Origin: Xenoacremonium recifei
Lineage: Eukaryota > Ascomycota > Sordariomycetes > Hypocreales > Nectriaceae
Assembly: GCA_012184525.1 (NCBI GenBank)
Contig: WOFQ01000001.1
Span: 1,984,001-2,048,000, forward strand
DNA: 64,000 nucleotides
Direction: 5' to 3'
The notes under the pieces were generated by a model. It was not told where the DNA came from, made no database searches, and saw nothing but the letters and a program-made list of their open reading frames with translations. Both the position numbers and the translations under genes were made by a program. Numbering within the stretch: position 1 is the stretch's first letter; each line of letters starts with the position of its first letter. This document shows positions 11,659 to 23,035 of the stretch, in pieces.

Positions 11659-13068
11659 TTATGCCCGTGCTTCTAGACGAAACTCTTCCGCAGCTCCAGG
11701 TACGCTGAGGAGCATGGGAGCCCCTTCTGATTCTCCTACCAGATTTTCCTGTCTTTCCACGTCGTCAGGCGACTTCGGTGAAGGAGGTTGTTTCAGCAAC
11801 ATCACGCCAATGGCACTACCCAGGATCAGTGTACAACCCATACCGCTCACGATGCTCATCCGATGTCCAAACACCCATCGATCAAAGCTCACTGCAAAGA
11901 GCATATGTGTGTAAACCATGGCGTTGGCCTTGTTTGACTTGTCCGAACTGAGCCCAGCCGTCAGCAGATACTGCATGATAAACCCTAGGATCCCCAAGGG
12001 TAGGAGAAGGGCCCATTGCTTCCATGTCGCAGGAGTAATCCATCTCAAGGTGGGCTGATCAATGTTGGCAGCAGGAGCAATGCCGAGGACGAGGACGCAG
12101 ATGACGGTTGAGATGACACCGAAGTAGTTGACGGAGATCAAAGGGTGGGCTCGCGTTCCAATGGCCCGGAGACAGGTAAAAGCAATCGAAGCGCCGAGAA
12201 CACCAAAAAGAGCAACTCCCACAGCAACTAGACGCTCCTGTGGCGTAGTCTCATGGTCTGCACCTGGAAGACCAGACTCAGGAGGGGCCGTCGTTGTATC
12301 CTTGTGGACGTCAGACCTCGAAAAGAGCGAGGCAGGCTGAGCGATTAGGACTACACCCATCAACGCCACGAGGCTGGCTAGTTGTTCCATACGAGTGAAT
12401 GGTTCCCGAAGTACAAACCAACAGATGATGCCCGTCACTCCCGGAGCAAGGAAGCCAATGACGGTGGCATCCGCAAGAGGGAGATACATCATGGCATACC
12501 AAACGCCGTAGATGCCGAAGTAACCGGCGAAGCCTCGTAGGAACAATAACCATCGAATGCCCTTGAGACCCAGCGGAAACTCCGGAGTCTTCTTCCACCA
12601 CATATAAAAGGTGCAGCAGATGGAAGTCATGGCCTGTCGTAGGAGGAGGACCTGCACGGGGTGCATGCCGTTGCCTTCTATTTCAACGAGACGAGCACTT
12701 AGGTTCATCAAGGCACCGAAGAGTTGAGACACAGCGACGAGAAGAGCAGGCTTGTTTCTGGACAAGAACCGCTTTAGCCGGGAGGCCGTCGAATCGTCTT
12801 GGGCGTTTCTCGAGAGGCCCGGGAGGGCACCCATGTTGTAGGGAACCGGCGAGGGACACGGGCTCAAGGAGGGACTTATAGACAAGCGACGGAGGTCTTC
12901 GAAGCTGGCGATCTTGGTCATGCCCGTACTAGGAGACAGACCCGGAGAAGGCACATTGGCCGGTGATAGGAGACGTTGAGGAACATCAGAGCCTCCCAGA
13001 GTGAGTTTGTCTCTGGGAGTCTGGGGGAGCTCAGAATAGGGCGGCGGCGTTCCGGAGTCTCGCTCCAT
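11659..13068 (-). CDS. DMT/EamA-family membrane transporter (SLC35G-like)
   Basis: Single-exon gene, 469 aa. A Pro/Ser-rich cytosolic N-tail of about 120 residues is followed by roughly ten hydrophobic segments arranged as two EamA repeats. Characteristic stretches are the region around LSARLVEIEGNGMHPVQVLL, the aromatic GFAGYFGIYGVWYAMMYLPL segment, and ATVIGFLAPGVTGIICWFVL, which are typical of the fungal SLC35G1-like drug/metabolite transporters. The substrate cannot be told from sequence; the location may be plasma membrane or an endomembrane. The ATG at 13068 is used. The frame is open for five codons upstream, to a GTG, but that is not a normal eukaryotic start. No introns and no frame damage are seen. 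Confidence 0.85.
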   Translation of the reverse strand: MERDSGTPPPYSELPQTPRDKLTLGGSDVPQRLLSPANVPSPGLSPSTGMTKIASFEDLRRLSISPSLSPCPSPVPYNMGALPGLSRNAQDDSTASRLKRFLSRNKPALLVAVSQLFGALMNLSARLVEIEGNGMHPVQVLLLRQAMTSICCTFYMWWKKTPEFPLGLKGIRWLLFLRGFAGYFGIYGVWYAMMYLPLADATVIGFLAPGVTGIICWFVLREPFTRMEQLASLVALMGVVLIAQPASLFSRSDVHKDTTTAPPESGLPGADHETTPQERLVAVGVALFGVLGASIAFTCLRAIGTRAHPLISVNYFGVISTVICVLVLGIAPAANIDQPTLRWITPATWKQWALLLPLGILGFIMQYLLTAGLSSDKSNKANAMVYTHMLFAVSFDRWVFGHRMSIVSGMGCTLILGSAIGVMLLKQPPSPKSPDDVERQENLVGESEGAPMLLSVPGAAEEFRLEARA

Positions 13069-14587
13069 GGTTTCAACGGTCACGGAGTTTCAGCAACAAC
13101 AAGAAGTCTTGACTTTAGATCTCTCGGAACTCCAACTACACGAGCAGCAGTTACACTGGGGAGACATAGAACGAAGAGCCCCGAATCAGTTCCATTCAAC
13201 GACGACGACACGACAGCCAAAACGACGAAGAGATTTCACGATCGACAAGGAGAGGAAAGAGAGTCTTCACGACGAGGCAACGGATAAACCCACGGTCAAA
13301 CCCCGCAGAAGGCGACGGGAAGGCCCACGAGCACCAGAATCCTTCAAGGGCCTCTTGTCTCGTGGAGCTCCGCAGGCGCAGGCGTTTTCGCTGAGGACGG
13401 GCTGAGGGCGGCCGATGACAAACCCAGCCCAGCCCAGCCCAGCAACAGACACCAACCTCCCTCCCTGCTTGGACTCACTGTTCTCTCTTTGGGATCGGGG
13501 TGGGGGTGAAGAGGCAGATCGTCAGGCCCTCGCCGGCCGTGACTGGCCAGAGTGCCGCCTCAGCCATCTCGTCTCCGGCCGGTCTGCAACCTCTGCAGCA
13601 GACGGTGTGGACGGACAGCAATGAGGCCCGCCTGACCAGTCACAGCCACTGCAGACGGGATGACGGGCACCCAATGGAGATGGAGAGCAGTGGCGAGGGA
13701 GGGGGCCAGGAGAAACTAGCCCTGCAGAAGGGGAGGGAGAAAAGTCTGCGGTAGGTTGGCGAGCGAGCGAGGATGTGATGTGACGGCCGCGGGCGACTGC
13801 AGGAGGTGGATGGAAGTGACGGGACTGCAGAAGCAGAAGCAAAAAGCGGCTTGTCCATTCGCCGATCGCCCCGATATCGCTGGCCCGGGAGTCGGCGGAG
13901 TCTCCGATATGGGTCCGGAGCCCTGCGAGGCCTGCTAAGTGCTCCTCCCCGCGATTTGGGAGGGTCGGAGGCCGCGGATGGCCTTTTGAATTCCCCCCTC
14001 CCGGAACGCCCGTCCGTCCGTCCTCGCGCTCCCGCAAATGCCACGCGACGAGGCGCGAAAACGCTGTTGGCGATGGCTTCCAGCGGTTGTTTGCCACGGA
14101 GGTGCAAAATCTGCCGTCGCGGGGGGCTGAGTCGCCGGAGCAGACGTCAGGTTCTCGGCCGGAAACTCTCGATGCCTTAGCCCTGTCACTTACTGCCCGA
14201 GCCGGCCACCCACCTTCACCTTCACCCACCCCCCGAACCGGCACCTGAAGCAAGCATCCATGTACCCAACGCTAATGTATTGTGTGTACACCGTGTCATG
14301 GGTGTGTGGGTAATCATCGTGATTAGTTCGCATTCTGCATGCAGTGGTACATTTCTTCATGCCTCGTGATGCTCTGAGAGAGCGTTTTCGTCCCTCTCAC
14401 GCACCCCAACCCCCCCGTTCCCAAGCCAAGCCGCTGAGGCACATGCATATGCTGCCCAAATATCAAATCCCAAATCCCAAACGCCATAGCCATGCCCCAG
14501 CCCGAACAATGTAACTGTAACCCAGAACGCCCGCTCGTCGACCGTAGTTCTTTGCCTTGCCAAGTGTCCTTCTCGGCTGACGAGGCC
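13069..14587. other. intergenic: promoter of the DMT transporter, 1.5 kb
   Basis: GC-rich spacer upstream of the DMT gene and downstream of TAF13. A minus-strand ORF of about 240 codons (13522-14253) is low-complexity and unlike any family, so it is treated as chance. No other feature was recognised apart from the pentanucleotide repeat at 13423. Confidence 0.55.
13423..13443. repeat. tandem CCCAG pentanucleotide repeat
   Basis: Four consecutive CCCAG units about 360 bp upstream of the transporter ATG. It is a simple repeat and may lie in the promoter or 5' leader. Confidence 0.8.
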
Positions 14588-15111
14588 TTATCGCTTCTTG
14601 CCCAACATATCAGCCTCCGCCTCAGCATCGTCGTCCGCCTCGCCCAGCTCCTCCTCTGCTCTGTGAGTTCTCGCCTCGCGCTTTTCCCTCCTCTTTTCCT
14701 CCTCCGCGGCGTCCTTCATGATCTCGTCGTCGCCGTCGCGCAGGATCTCTCGAGCCTTCTTGATTTCTCGCTGCTTCTCGAAGACTTCCTGCACTTTGCC
14801 CAGGAACGCGGGATTCTTGCGGAAGGCAAACTCAAAGTCCTCGTATTTGATCTTTTGGCGACCGGAGTAGTTAGCCGCCCGCGTAGCCTCGAAAGCGATG
14901 GATTGCATGAAGTCTGTGAGGATCTCGTCGAGGACGCGAACTGTCTCGGGCAGCGGGTTCTGGACGTCGCCGTGGGCGTAGAGGAGCTGAGCCACTGGAG
15001 ATACTGTTAGAACCGTAGAGTCTCGGGTCAGCGATGCTGGATGCACGAACATTCGGCATGGCTAAAGTTCATTTTGCCGACATTCTTGCCGGCACGAGCG
15101 CGAGGTTCCAT
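14588..15111 (-). CDS. TAF13: TFIID subunit TAF13 (histone-fold)
   Basis: CDS complement(join(14588..14994,15051..15111)), 155 aa. TAF13 pairs with TAF11 through a histone fold within TFIID. Visible family features are AQLLYAHGDVQNPLPETVRV, then LDEILTDFMQSI and the block IKYEDFEFAFRKNPAFLGKV, followed by a charged helical tail ending in DMLGKKR. Exon 1 encodes MEPRARAGKN and the MNFSHAE segment. The intron 14995-15050 has a weak donor (GTTCGT), branch CTAAC and acceptor CAG. A second in-frame acceptor 9 nt upstream (exon 2 from 15003) would insert three residues; the downstream site is preferred because it gives the closer family spacing before LLYA. The Glu/Asp/Arg-rich C-terminal extension is longer than in metazoan TAF13. 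Confidence 0.88.
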
Positions 15112-18100
15112 CCTGGCGGTTTGCTGCTGCGCGGTCGCAGCTGTCGCTTGAATGGGTAGGTAACAAAGGAACCCCAAAGAGCCAAGCTGTAGTAGCAACC
15201 AAGTCTGATAGTCTCGTAGCTAGGTGACGTTGGAAGTCGTGGGTGATGTTGGGTTGAAGAGGACAGCCTTGCCATCGGACCGCGAGGCTCAAATTTGGTG
15301 GGGCCGCATGCGGACCAATCCGCTGGGTCGGCAGCTCGCGGCTCAATACCTCCGTATATTCAAGTTTACCGCATCTGAACCTCTCAGGACGATAGCTTGA
15401 GGGGAAAACCGATCATTTCTCTTCTCAGATCCGTGAATGCTATTTTCTGCACTTCGATGGTTTCATTCACATCTTACATGAAACTCACCAATGAACCTCT
15501 TTCTGCTTACACCACACGCATCTACAACACGGGAAGCCGACAACCAATCCTTCGGCCCCAAGTTTGCGTTACACCTAGCAGATCACATGAGGTTCCGAGC
15601 AAGCAAATCTGCGGGCTTTAAGTAAGTTGCCGTCGAAAGTCTTGATCAGGCATGTTTTGCGAGCTTTGCACAATCCTACGGAACTTCTGCCGTAGGAGAT
15701 GTTGTTCCAGGGCCGTGATAGTGCGTCGATATGGCACGGAGACGGTATGTCTTGCGGCGTTGGCAGCGTCTGGGTGATTTTCACTGCCTGGATAGACGAT
15801 GTCGATGGATTTATGGCAAAGTTGAGGAAGTTCACCAGGCTAGCAGCCTTTGTCCTACTGACATTGATCTTCCGAACATGGCCTTGTGCTTTGTTAATAT
15901 CTCACAAGGATATGTCGTGAGCCTGGAGAGCCTTCTGATCATCTGCACAAAAAATGATGGGCCACGTCTTTCCAGCCCTTCCAAGATTGCGTGGTGTCTT
16001 GACGAAGCGACAGAGGTGACCTGCTGTTTTTGCCGTTGACCAAGCCAGCGTCCCCTGGCACAGGATCACAGTTCCTGTGTTTCCAATGCGAAAGAACAAA
16101 CACGAGGCGAGCAACGCCCCAAACCCGGCTTGCTGCAGGAGCCGACAGAGCCAAACACGAGGATACCCTGGAAACTTGCTGAGGCTTCCATTATCTAGAA
16201 TGTTCGTGTTACCATACTTTGGGTGTATGAAAGCGAGGCCATCCCTGGAGCAAATTAGTTGTCATGACTTCCTTGGCGGGCTGCCCATTGCCTTCGCCGA
16301 GTCACAGCATGAAGACGCATGCAACTGGCTCAATGCGACTTTTTATAGCCATAACGATTCGTGGTCATTGCTTCGGTCTGTTGGTCAACAAACATCATGT
16401 AGTGTGCCGTTGGTCGTATAATGCAGTGATGTGAATAAGAGGTATGACAAAGCCTTAATGGGCCCGAGCCGATGCACCGGAGGAACAGCTTGCGAACGAA
16501 ACATTAGAAGATATCTTGCACTCAGAGAAACGCCGTACTGATAATGATTAAGGAGACACTGTTGGAAACTTGACGCCCTAATTGACTTCTACTTGAGTTA
16601 GGAGCCCCAAAAAAAACCGTAGGGAGTAAGGGTAGTTTCAATGGAGTGCACTTTGTCATAAAATCACCAAAGAGCAGGAGCCCCTGTGGTACCAGCCATT
16701 TGACCGGTGTCGGGTGTCAGATGTGATGCTCCTTGAAACTGGATTCAGTTCGACGATGCTTCAAGCCGTCACAGCGGCACACGGGACGCGGGTATCAACA
16801 TGTAGGGTGGGTGCAATTTCCCACCTGCGACAACCTGCATCGACGGTCGTAATAAGACGAGGCGGCAATTGCACGGGATTGGCGGCTTTTCATCAACTTG
16901 GGGCGGCGAGTATGTAATCGTGATGTGGGCGAGACGGGAGCGTGCGTGCATGCTTTGCCTCATCGTGGGACTCCTTCACTCTTGTCGCCGCTGATTTCAG
17001 CCTGACTCATGGAGGGTGAACAGACTTGCAAAGGAACATTGCAGAGGCCCAAGCCCGAAGCTAATTCTCAGTCGGTAGCAGCTCCCGTACATAGCAGGTG
17101 CCAGGAAGAACTTAAGCGCCGCCGGCCGGAGATGAAGAAAAGGTGAGTAACAGAGGCGACTTCTTGGGGCTGAGGTGGGCTTCCAGGGGGGCCCGGTGTC
17201 GCAGGCTGGGCGTGAGTCTTCTGTTCCCTAGGTCCAGGGACACCACGAATTATTAGGGTCACAGCGCTCATCTGTAGCGTATGTAGCCATGCTTCCCAGA
17301 CGGCCCAAAGCCGTACTATTGATTGTTGGGAGCTGTCGAGACCTCCCGTTCCATACGAATCGAATTTGTTGGCGGTGATCGGGTACCGGTGAGAGCCGAG
17401 GCGGTAAGTTGACTTATACCTAACATGCAGCTATCCTGGCCAGCCTTGGCGAAAGATGCAGATGAATGGCGGTCACCAAACAAGTTGCAAGCCACCGTGA
17501 TGCAGCATTGCGCGGATTTGATGCCCCCCCTCTTCTGTCTTGCCGTCTCCCTCATGTCTCGTAATTATGCTTGAGGAGGGGACGTCGTGATGACGGACGG
17601 GATTGCCTCCCCGCAGCATGCCCCAACCCGGCATCGCCATCCTTTCTTCTTTAGTGTCGAGGAGGCCCTTGAGACTCGTATTTGGTGCTGCATGACGCTA
17701 TATCCTCCCGCCTATGCCGGCCTATGCGGTTGGGGTTTACTGGAGATTACAGCAGCATAAACGAGAGGACGCCTGGCCCTCGTGACCACTTTGCCGCCTC
17801 GCCTCGACGCCTCACCGACGATTGCTTGTTGAGGGGCGATGAGGCAGATCGGACTCTCAGCTGTAGTTTGCTAAAATTTTGACTTGCTATTGTGGCTGCC
17901 GTGCCGTAATGACCTACCGCAGCCCGGAATAAGATGAGAGACACTGCCCCGGCTCAGCTGAGCTGCCGTCACGGCACCCAACAGGACCAAGTAAAAGCTT
18001 AACATGGCCTTTCGGATTTTGGCGTCGTGAGACATTCCAATCGCTAGGGAGGCAAGGAAGCTTTCGCGAGAGCGTCGGCTAACGGGACCTGAAGCAGGGA

Positions 18101-21091
18101 CGGAGGAGAAAAGTTAGCGTAGCGTCGGGCTCCTTGCTGATGGCTGCAGTGATGGTGGCCACCCATTCATTACTCGCGCGCAGCGTCAGCTCTGGGTCCT
18201 CGGCGCATCACCACGTCGACAAGGCGAAGAGCAAATGCGGGCTTGCTGCACCCATGGGTTGGTTGGCGAGCGGGCCACGACAGAGCAGCCCATTATGCGG
18301 TTCCGGCTGGGCGATCCCACCAGCCGTCGCAGCATCGGCGTGCAGCCAGCGTCGTAGGTAGGGGTTGCAGGGAGGTCGCGGGACATTAGTTGAGCAGCTA
18401 TTAGAACGATTGTGGTCTTATTGCGTCCGAAGTCTTTGGTGGCTCTTCATCCGTACAGTGTAGCGAGACTTTGTCTGGGCTAGGTCTCGGTCAGGGTCCA
18501 GGTCCTGTTTGTTACATACTTTACGGAGACTTACGGAGCCAGTTCAGTCCAGAGGAGGTTGCAATCGGGAAATCCGGGGATGACCAGGCATTCGGTGAGG
18601 GAGTCGGTGAGGGATGAAGATGGGTTCCTGTTTTCGAACAGTCAGGAAATGTTGGCAGTATTAGGGATCAATCTCGAGGAAGGAGGTGCCGAGTCGTCTT
18701 AGTGAGGTGGACTTTCCCGTCTAGGAATCTATCCAAAGACTTCGAGGAAAGTGGCCTTGGGATGCTCTTTCCGTTGTTGCTTCGTGATCTGTCTGACCAT
18801 TTTAATGAGCAACTTCCTGTTCATCAGAACAAGTCTCACCTCCTACATCTGCTCTTCCTTTCTCCCAAATTCCAACGACAGAAGCGCCGAAACCAGTGTT
18901 GACACGACTCACACCACTTACGACACCACCTCCATGCGAGTCCCCTGCTCTGGGATGGATTGATGGCCCGTGGCATGGATCCCGAATTCTCGCAACCGCC
19001 GCAATGTGCACAGTACAGGCACGGCAGCATCACCTATCGGGCTGCTGGGAGGGTGGTTTGACGCAACCCTTGAATATCGATCCATTTTTGCCATGGTTCC
19101 TTTGATGGCCCTTCCCGCGGCACCCAGCTAGCCAGCAGCCTTCCTGCGAGCAGAGCAAGGGCAGGCCTGGTACGTACCTGGACTGGACCGCTTCCGGATA
19201 CGTACCGACACCAAGGCTCGCCAGGCCCAGCCCGTCCGACGTAGCTGAACTATCGGTGTCACCTATTGGCCGGTCGGGCGTGCGTCGTCAGTCTCGTGGT
19301 GGCCAGACTCTCTTGCCTCGCTGGGACCTTCATGCCTCTGCCCGATTGTACAGCTGTCCATCTGTGGCGATGAGGCCCGTGGCGGGGGGGATATGCGGTC
19401 TTAGAGGCGCTCTCAGGTGTTGTTCTTACGGGCGGTCACTACAACTGGAGAATATCGCTCATCGACCATCGTCATGCTGCGACTGGACGACTTCTCGCCC
19501 TCCCGTGAGACCAAAGAGACGAAGAAGCAATAGTTAATCACATCGAGCCGGATCTTGATTTTGGTATGTGTGCTTGTTTCAGCTAGATCCCTTCTTTCGG
19601 CCAGCGCCATCGCACTCTCCCGACGAACTTGGCTAACCGACAACCCAGCGCTCCCTCGTGCCCCTTCACCTTTCTTCTGGGGCGTTTCTAGATCAGCAAA
19701 GACGTGGATTGGGCCCCGTTCCCCTGCGGACCTTTGGCCCGGTGTGTGGCGTCTAAGTGAAGGTGGACGTGTACATGCGTGCTGTACTTTGTTGTACGCG
19801 CTACAAGCCACTGGGGCAAACGGAGCCCGAAAGTGGGCGGCACGTTCTTGTCGGGACGCCCCCTCCTCTCTCTCCCTACCTAATGTTTGCTCCTCGGGTC
19901 ATTCACTGGAACAATCTGGGTACCAGTGGATTCGCCCGCGACTCCTACCCGGAGTGGGTAGATGGTGTCTCCCCCCCCGGAGGACTTCATCGACGCCTAG
20001 CTACCTTGGTCCAGGTATGCAAGGGTTGGCAATCGATATTCACCCAATTCCTGGCCAGCGTCAACAGCCTCGAAGACCATGGATGCACGATTCCGGCCTG
20101 AAGCACCAAATACGGACGGCCTTGTTGCGCCGCGGGAAACCATAACGCTTCCTTATCGGGGGTGAAACGAAGACGGCGCTTTGCCTTTCCACCCCCCGAA
20201 ATCTAGAGATTCCGAACAAGGAACGATTCAGAATGGCTACCCGCGCTAAAAGACCCTTAGCCAGATGTCATACCACCCACCCAAAACCCTGTGCCTGAGT
20301 AATGATGGGTCCGCCGACCGACGAGGGAGGATTCCGCCAAACTGGGGGTCATCCGCCTCGTGCTATCCCAGCCTGCCCACTCTCTAGGGGGAGATGGTTG
20401 TTAAAACTAGCTGCACTCCTTTCTTCTCCTAGCCCCCTTTCCTTTCCGCCCCTTCTGCTGAGTTGTTCCCTATGCATTGCGGCACCTACATGTCCTGGAC
20501 GGAGTAGCGCCTTGTTCTTTCTCTTTCTTCTGTCGTTTCTCGACACCCTATGCGATTCTTGATCTTCAACAGGAACCACCACCGCAGTCACTACAAGGAA
20601 TCTCCGTGATCGTCACAGCGCCCTGTGGCACCTAGAAGCCGATCTACAAAGACCACCAACTTGATTTTGGTCACTTACAAAGCGATTACTTGGTTGGGAA
20701 ACTCGCCGAGTGCACCCTCACCCGTAAGCAGCCCCCAGCGCTTCACCACGTCCCGAGCATTACACAAGTCTTGGGAAATCAGTCGTCCAAGGTACTCGGC
20801 GCGCATGCCCACGTTCGAAGCGTGAGATACGCGACAGAATATGCAGCCGGCCGTCGGCATGGTACTCGTGACCTGATCTTGTTGCACACTTCCTTTCTCA
20901 CAAGTTTGTTGAAGTCTTACCAAAGGCCCCTTTAAGCTGACAGACTACTGCCACAGCCCACACCTTTTCACCCCGAGGACCTGATCCCCTCGAGGTTTTT
21001 TATATATACTGTTGCCACTTGCAACAAACTCGAACCATTACCGATCTCTTACCGTTTCTCGATTCGACCTGAACCTATAGAGTTCACAACG
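15112..21091. other. 6-kb gene desert
   Basis: No convincing gene was found over almost 6 kb between TAF13 and the SOK1-like gene. ORFs on both strands are short (at most about 196 codons), lack consistent G/C third-position bias, and do not chain across plausible introns into a known family. A few adjacent minus-strand ORFs between 15575 and 16154 could be remains of an old gene, but no family was recognised. Short local duplications occur (for example around 18596-18620). The last kilobase presumably contains the SOK1-like promoter. Confidence 0.55.
21001..21008 (+). promoter_or_regulatory. TATA box of the SOK1-like gene
   Basis: TATATATA follows a T run and lies 84-91 bp upstream of the ATG at 21092, a normal distance for a fungal TATA promoter with a short leader. 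Confidence 0.55.
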
Positions 21092-23035
21092 ATGAATGAC
21101 AATCAGGGATTTGAGGCTGGGCCTGTTGAGCGTGGAAGCCGAAGCCTCTCAACATCTGCTCCTGCTTCCAATGGCGAGGGCGATTCCCGACCAGAAACCG
21201 AGGTATCGATACAACATACAGACGCACACGAGGACGAATCCGTACAATCATCGCAAGTATCACCACGACGGTGTCACCATCCGACCCCTCCAGTCACCTC
21301 ACGAACACTCTCCGGTCGTTCGTCCACATCAACACCAGTTCCCGAGCGTGTGAGAACTCCTGGGCCATGCCAACCACTTGAACCACCCGTTACGAAGAGC
21401 AGCTTGGGCGAGCTTGAGGTATCCAAAATAATCAACAACCCAAAGCTTAGACACGACATAAATTACGACCCGGAACTTCACTTCCGACCGAACGTGGAAG
21501 GGGACAAGGGCCGGAGGAAGCATGACCGTGCAAGCGTTTTCTGGCACGCTTTGAAGGAGCAGCTGCGAGAGTTTGTGGTGGATAGGCCGTCGTTCTACGA
21601 GAAATATGGCAACGGGGACGACTGGTGTCTCCCAAAGTTGTTGAAGGCGGTGAAGGAAATCATCCAGACCCTTGTCCCTCAAAAGGACCGACAACTTCTG
21701 GACGAAGGTCTTAACGTGGAGCTGCTCATGCAGCAGTTCCATCGTGGCATCGCCGATCTGGAAAAGCTGGCCTTGTGGCTCTCCGGGGTCCTCAAGTCTC
21801 ATTGCGCTCCCATGAGAGACGAGTGGGTAGATTCGATGTATTCCCAGCTCAGCAGCGGCAACCGGAACAACGATATTGATGAGCTCGTGAATGGCATGCG
21901 GAGCCTATTGAGCGTGCTGGAAGCGATGAAGTTGGATGTGGCAAACCACCAGATCAGATGCCTTCGCCCTGCACTGATTGAGGAGACGACCGCCTTTGAG
22001 AAGAAATTCTTCTCTAAGAAGCTTCGTGCTAAGAAGATGGATATCAGAGATGCTCGACCATGGTATACAAAGGCTTCTCAAAATATGCCGAGTAGCATGT
22101 CTCGATCGACAGCGTCTAAATTTGGAGACATGGCCGTTTTCTTCGAAGCTTTGACGCGGTCGCTACTCCCCTCTGGCTGCGACAAGCCCCTGCCTAGCAC
22201 ATTCTTTTTCGACGAAGATCGCTTGAGCCGAGTGAGGTCGGATATCCTCGACGCTATCAACTTGGACGTCTGCATGCGCATGTACGATGACCTGGAACGG
22301 GTCGCGCGATACAATGCGATCCCAGCCTTCATGAACCTGGTCTCTGAAGAGGACCCCTCTGCCTCTACGACAAGCCTCTGCTCCGATTTCAACTTCAACA
22401 CTCTACCCCTTCGGTCGCGACCCGCAAGCCTCGCTCTGAGCTCTTCAGGATCCGCTTCCTCGTCTCCTAGGTCGTCGCTTCTCCTCAACTCTCACATGCT
22501 GCCGTCCTATCTTAGCCCCGATGCGAATGAGATGTCCTCAAAGCCGCGAAACCTGCGAGAATCGCTTGTCGCTCTTCTTCACCAGGCCCCTCATGATGTG
22601 CACCATGCCGATCGATGGCGAGCCATGGCTCCATCTATGGCTCTTCAAATCTTCCGCTACACTAGCGCGCCCTCGGAGATGCTCCCTGCTTTTGAGGAGA
22701 AGTTGACGCAAAACGTCTGCTCAATCATGTCTCCCCTGTACCAGGACATCGAAGAAGCCTATCGAGTACGACTCGTCTCGGAGCTCGCCGTCCGAGTCCA
22801 CTATTTCAAGAGTCTTCCTGGTGTGGCACTGTTCTCGATCGCGACAGGTAACAGTAACCAGAACAAGACTTTTGACTCTGGACGTGACCGAGACCTGGAT
22901 GCCGCTATTCGAGTCGGCCAACAGGAGGGCGGAGTCGAGGACATCGCAACACGTATTGCCCACGTTGGAGTCATTCATTGGAGGATCTGGGACTCCATGG
23001 CCTATCTCGATGATGATGACATGGCCCTGGACTAA
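21092..23035 (+). CDS. SOK1/TCP11-domain protein
   Basis: Single-exon gene, 647 aa. Yeast Sok1 is a multicopy suppressor of protein kinase A loss, so the family is tied to cAMP signalling, but its biochemical activity is unclear. The first 120 or so residues are Ser/Pro/Thr-rich and probably disordered. The TCP11 domain then covers most of the rest, with recognisable blocks around FWHALKEQLREFVVDRPSFY, LKSHCAPMRDEWVDSMYSQL, and the basic segment FEKKFFSKKLRAKK. A Ser-rich insertion (about residues 435-475) interrupts the domain before a conserved C-terminal part ending MAYLDDDDMALD. The start follows a TATA box at a suitable distance. The frame is undamaged. Confidence 0.88.
   Translation: MNDNQGFEAGPVERGSRSLSTSAPASNGEGDSRPETEVSIQHTDAHEDESVQSSQVSPRRCHHPTPPVTSRTLSGRSSTSTPVPERVRTPGPCQPLEPPVTKSSLGELEVSKIINNPKLRHDINYDPELHFRPNVEGDKGRRKHDRASVFWHALKEQLREFVVDRPSFYEKYGNGDDWCLPKLLKAVKEIIQTLVPQKDRQLLDEGLNVELLMQQFHRGIADLEKLALWLSGVLKSHCAPMRDEWVDSMYSQLSSGNRNNDIDELVNGMRSLLSVLEAMKLDVANHQIRCLRPALIEETTAFEKKFFSKKLRAKKMDIRDARPWYTKASQNMPSSMSRSTASKFGDMAVFFEALTRSLLPSGCDKPLPSTFFFDEDRLSRVRSDILDAINLDVCMRMYDDLERVARYNAIPAFMNLVSEEDPSASTTSLCSDFNFNTLPLRSRPASLALSSSGSASSSPRSSLLLNSHMLPSYLSPDANEMSSKPRNLRESLVALLHQAPHDVHHADRWRAMAPSMALQIFRYTSAPSEMLPAFEEKLTQNVCSIMSPLYQDIEEAYRVRLVSELAVRVHYFKSLPGVALFSIATGNSNQNKTFDSGRDRDLDAAIRVGQQEGGVEDIATRIAHVGVIHWRIWDSMAYLDDDDMALD

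Noticed and set aside
13522..14253. Minus-strand ORF of 243 codons
   Set aside because: No recognisable motif or consistent codon bias, and overlapping ORFs of similar size exist in other frames of the same GC-rich DNA.
19555..20145. Plus-strand ORF of 196 codons in the gene desert
   Set aside because: Mixed composition with no motif, and competing ORFs in two other frames. It is probably chance.
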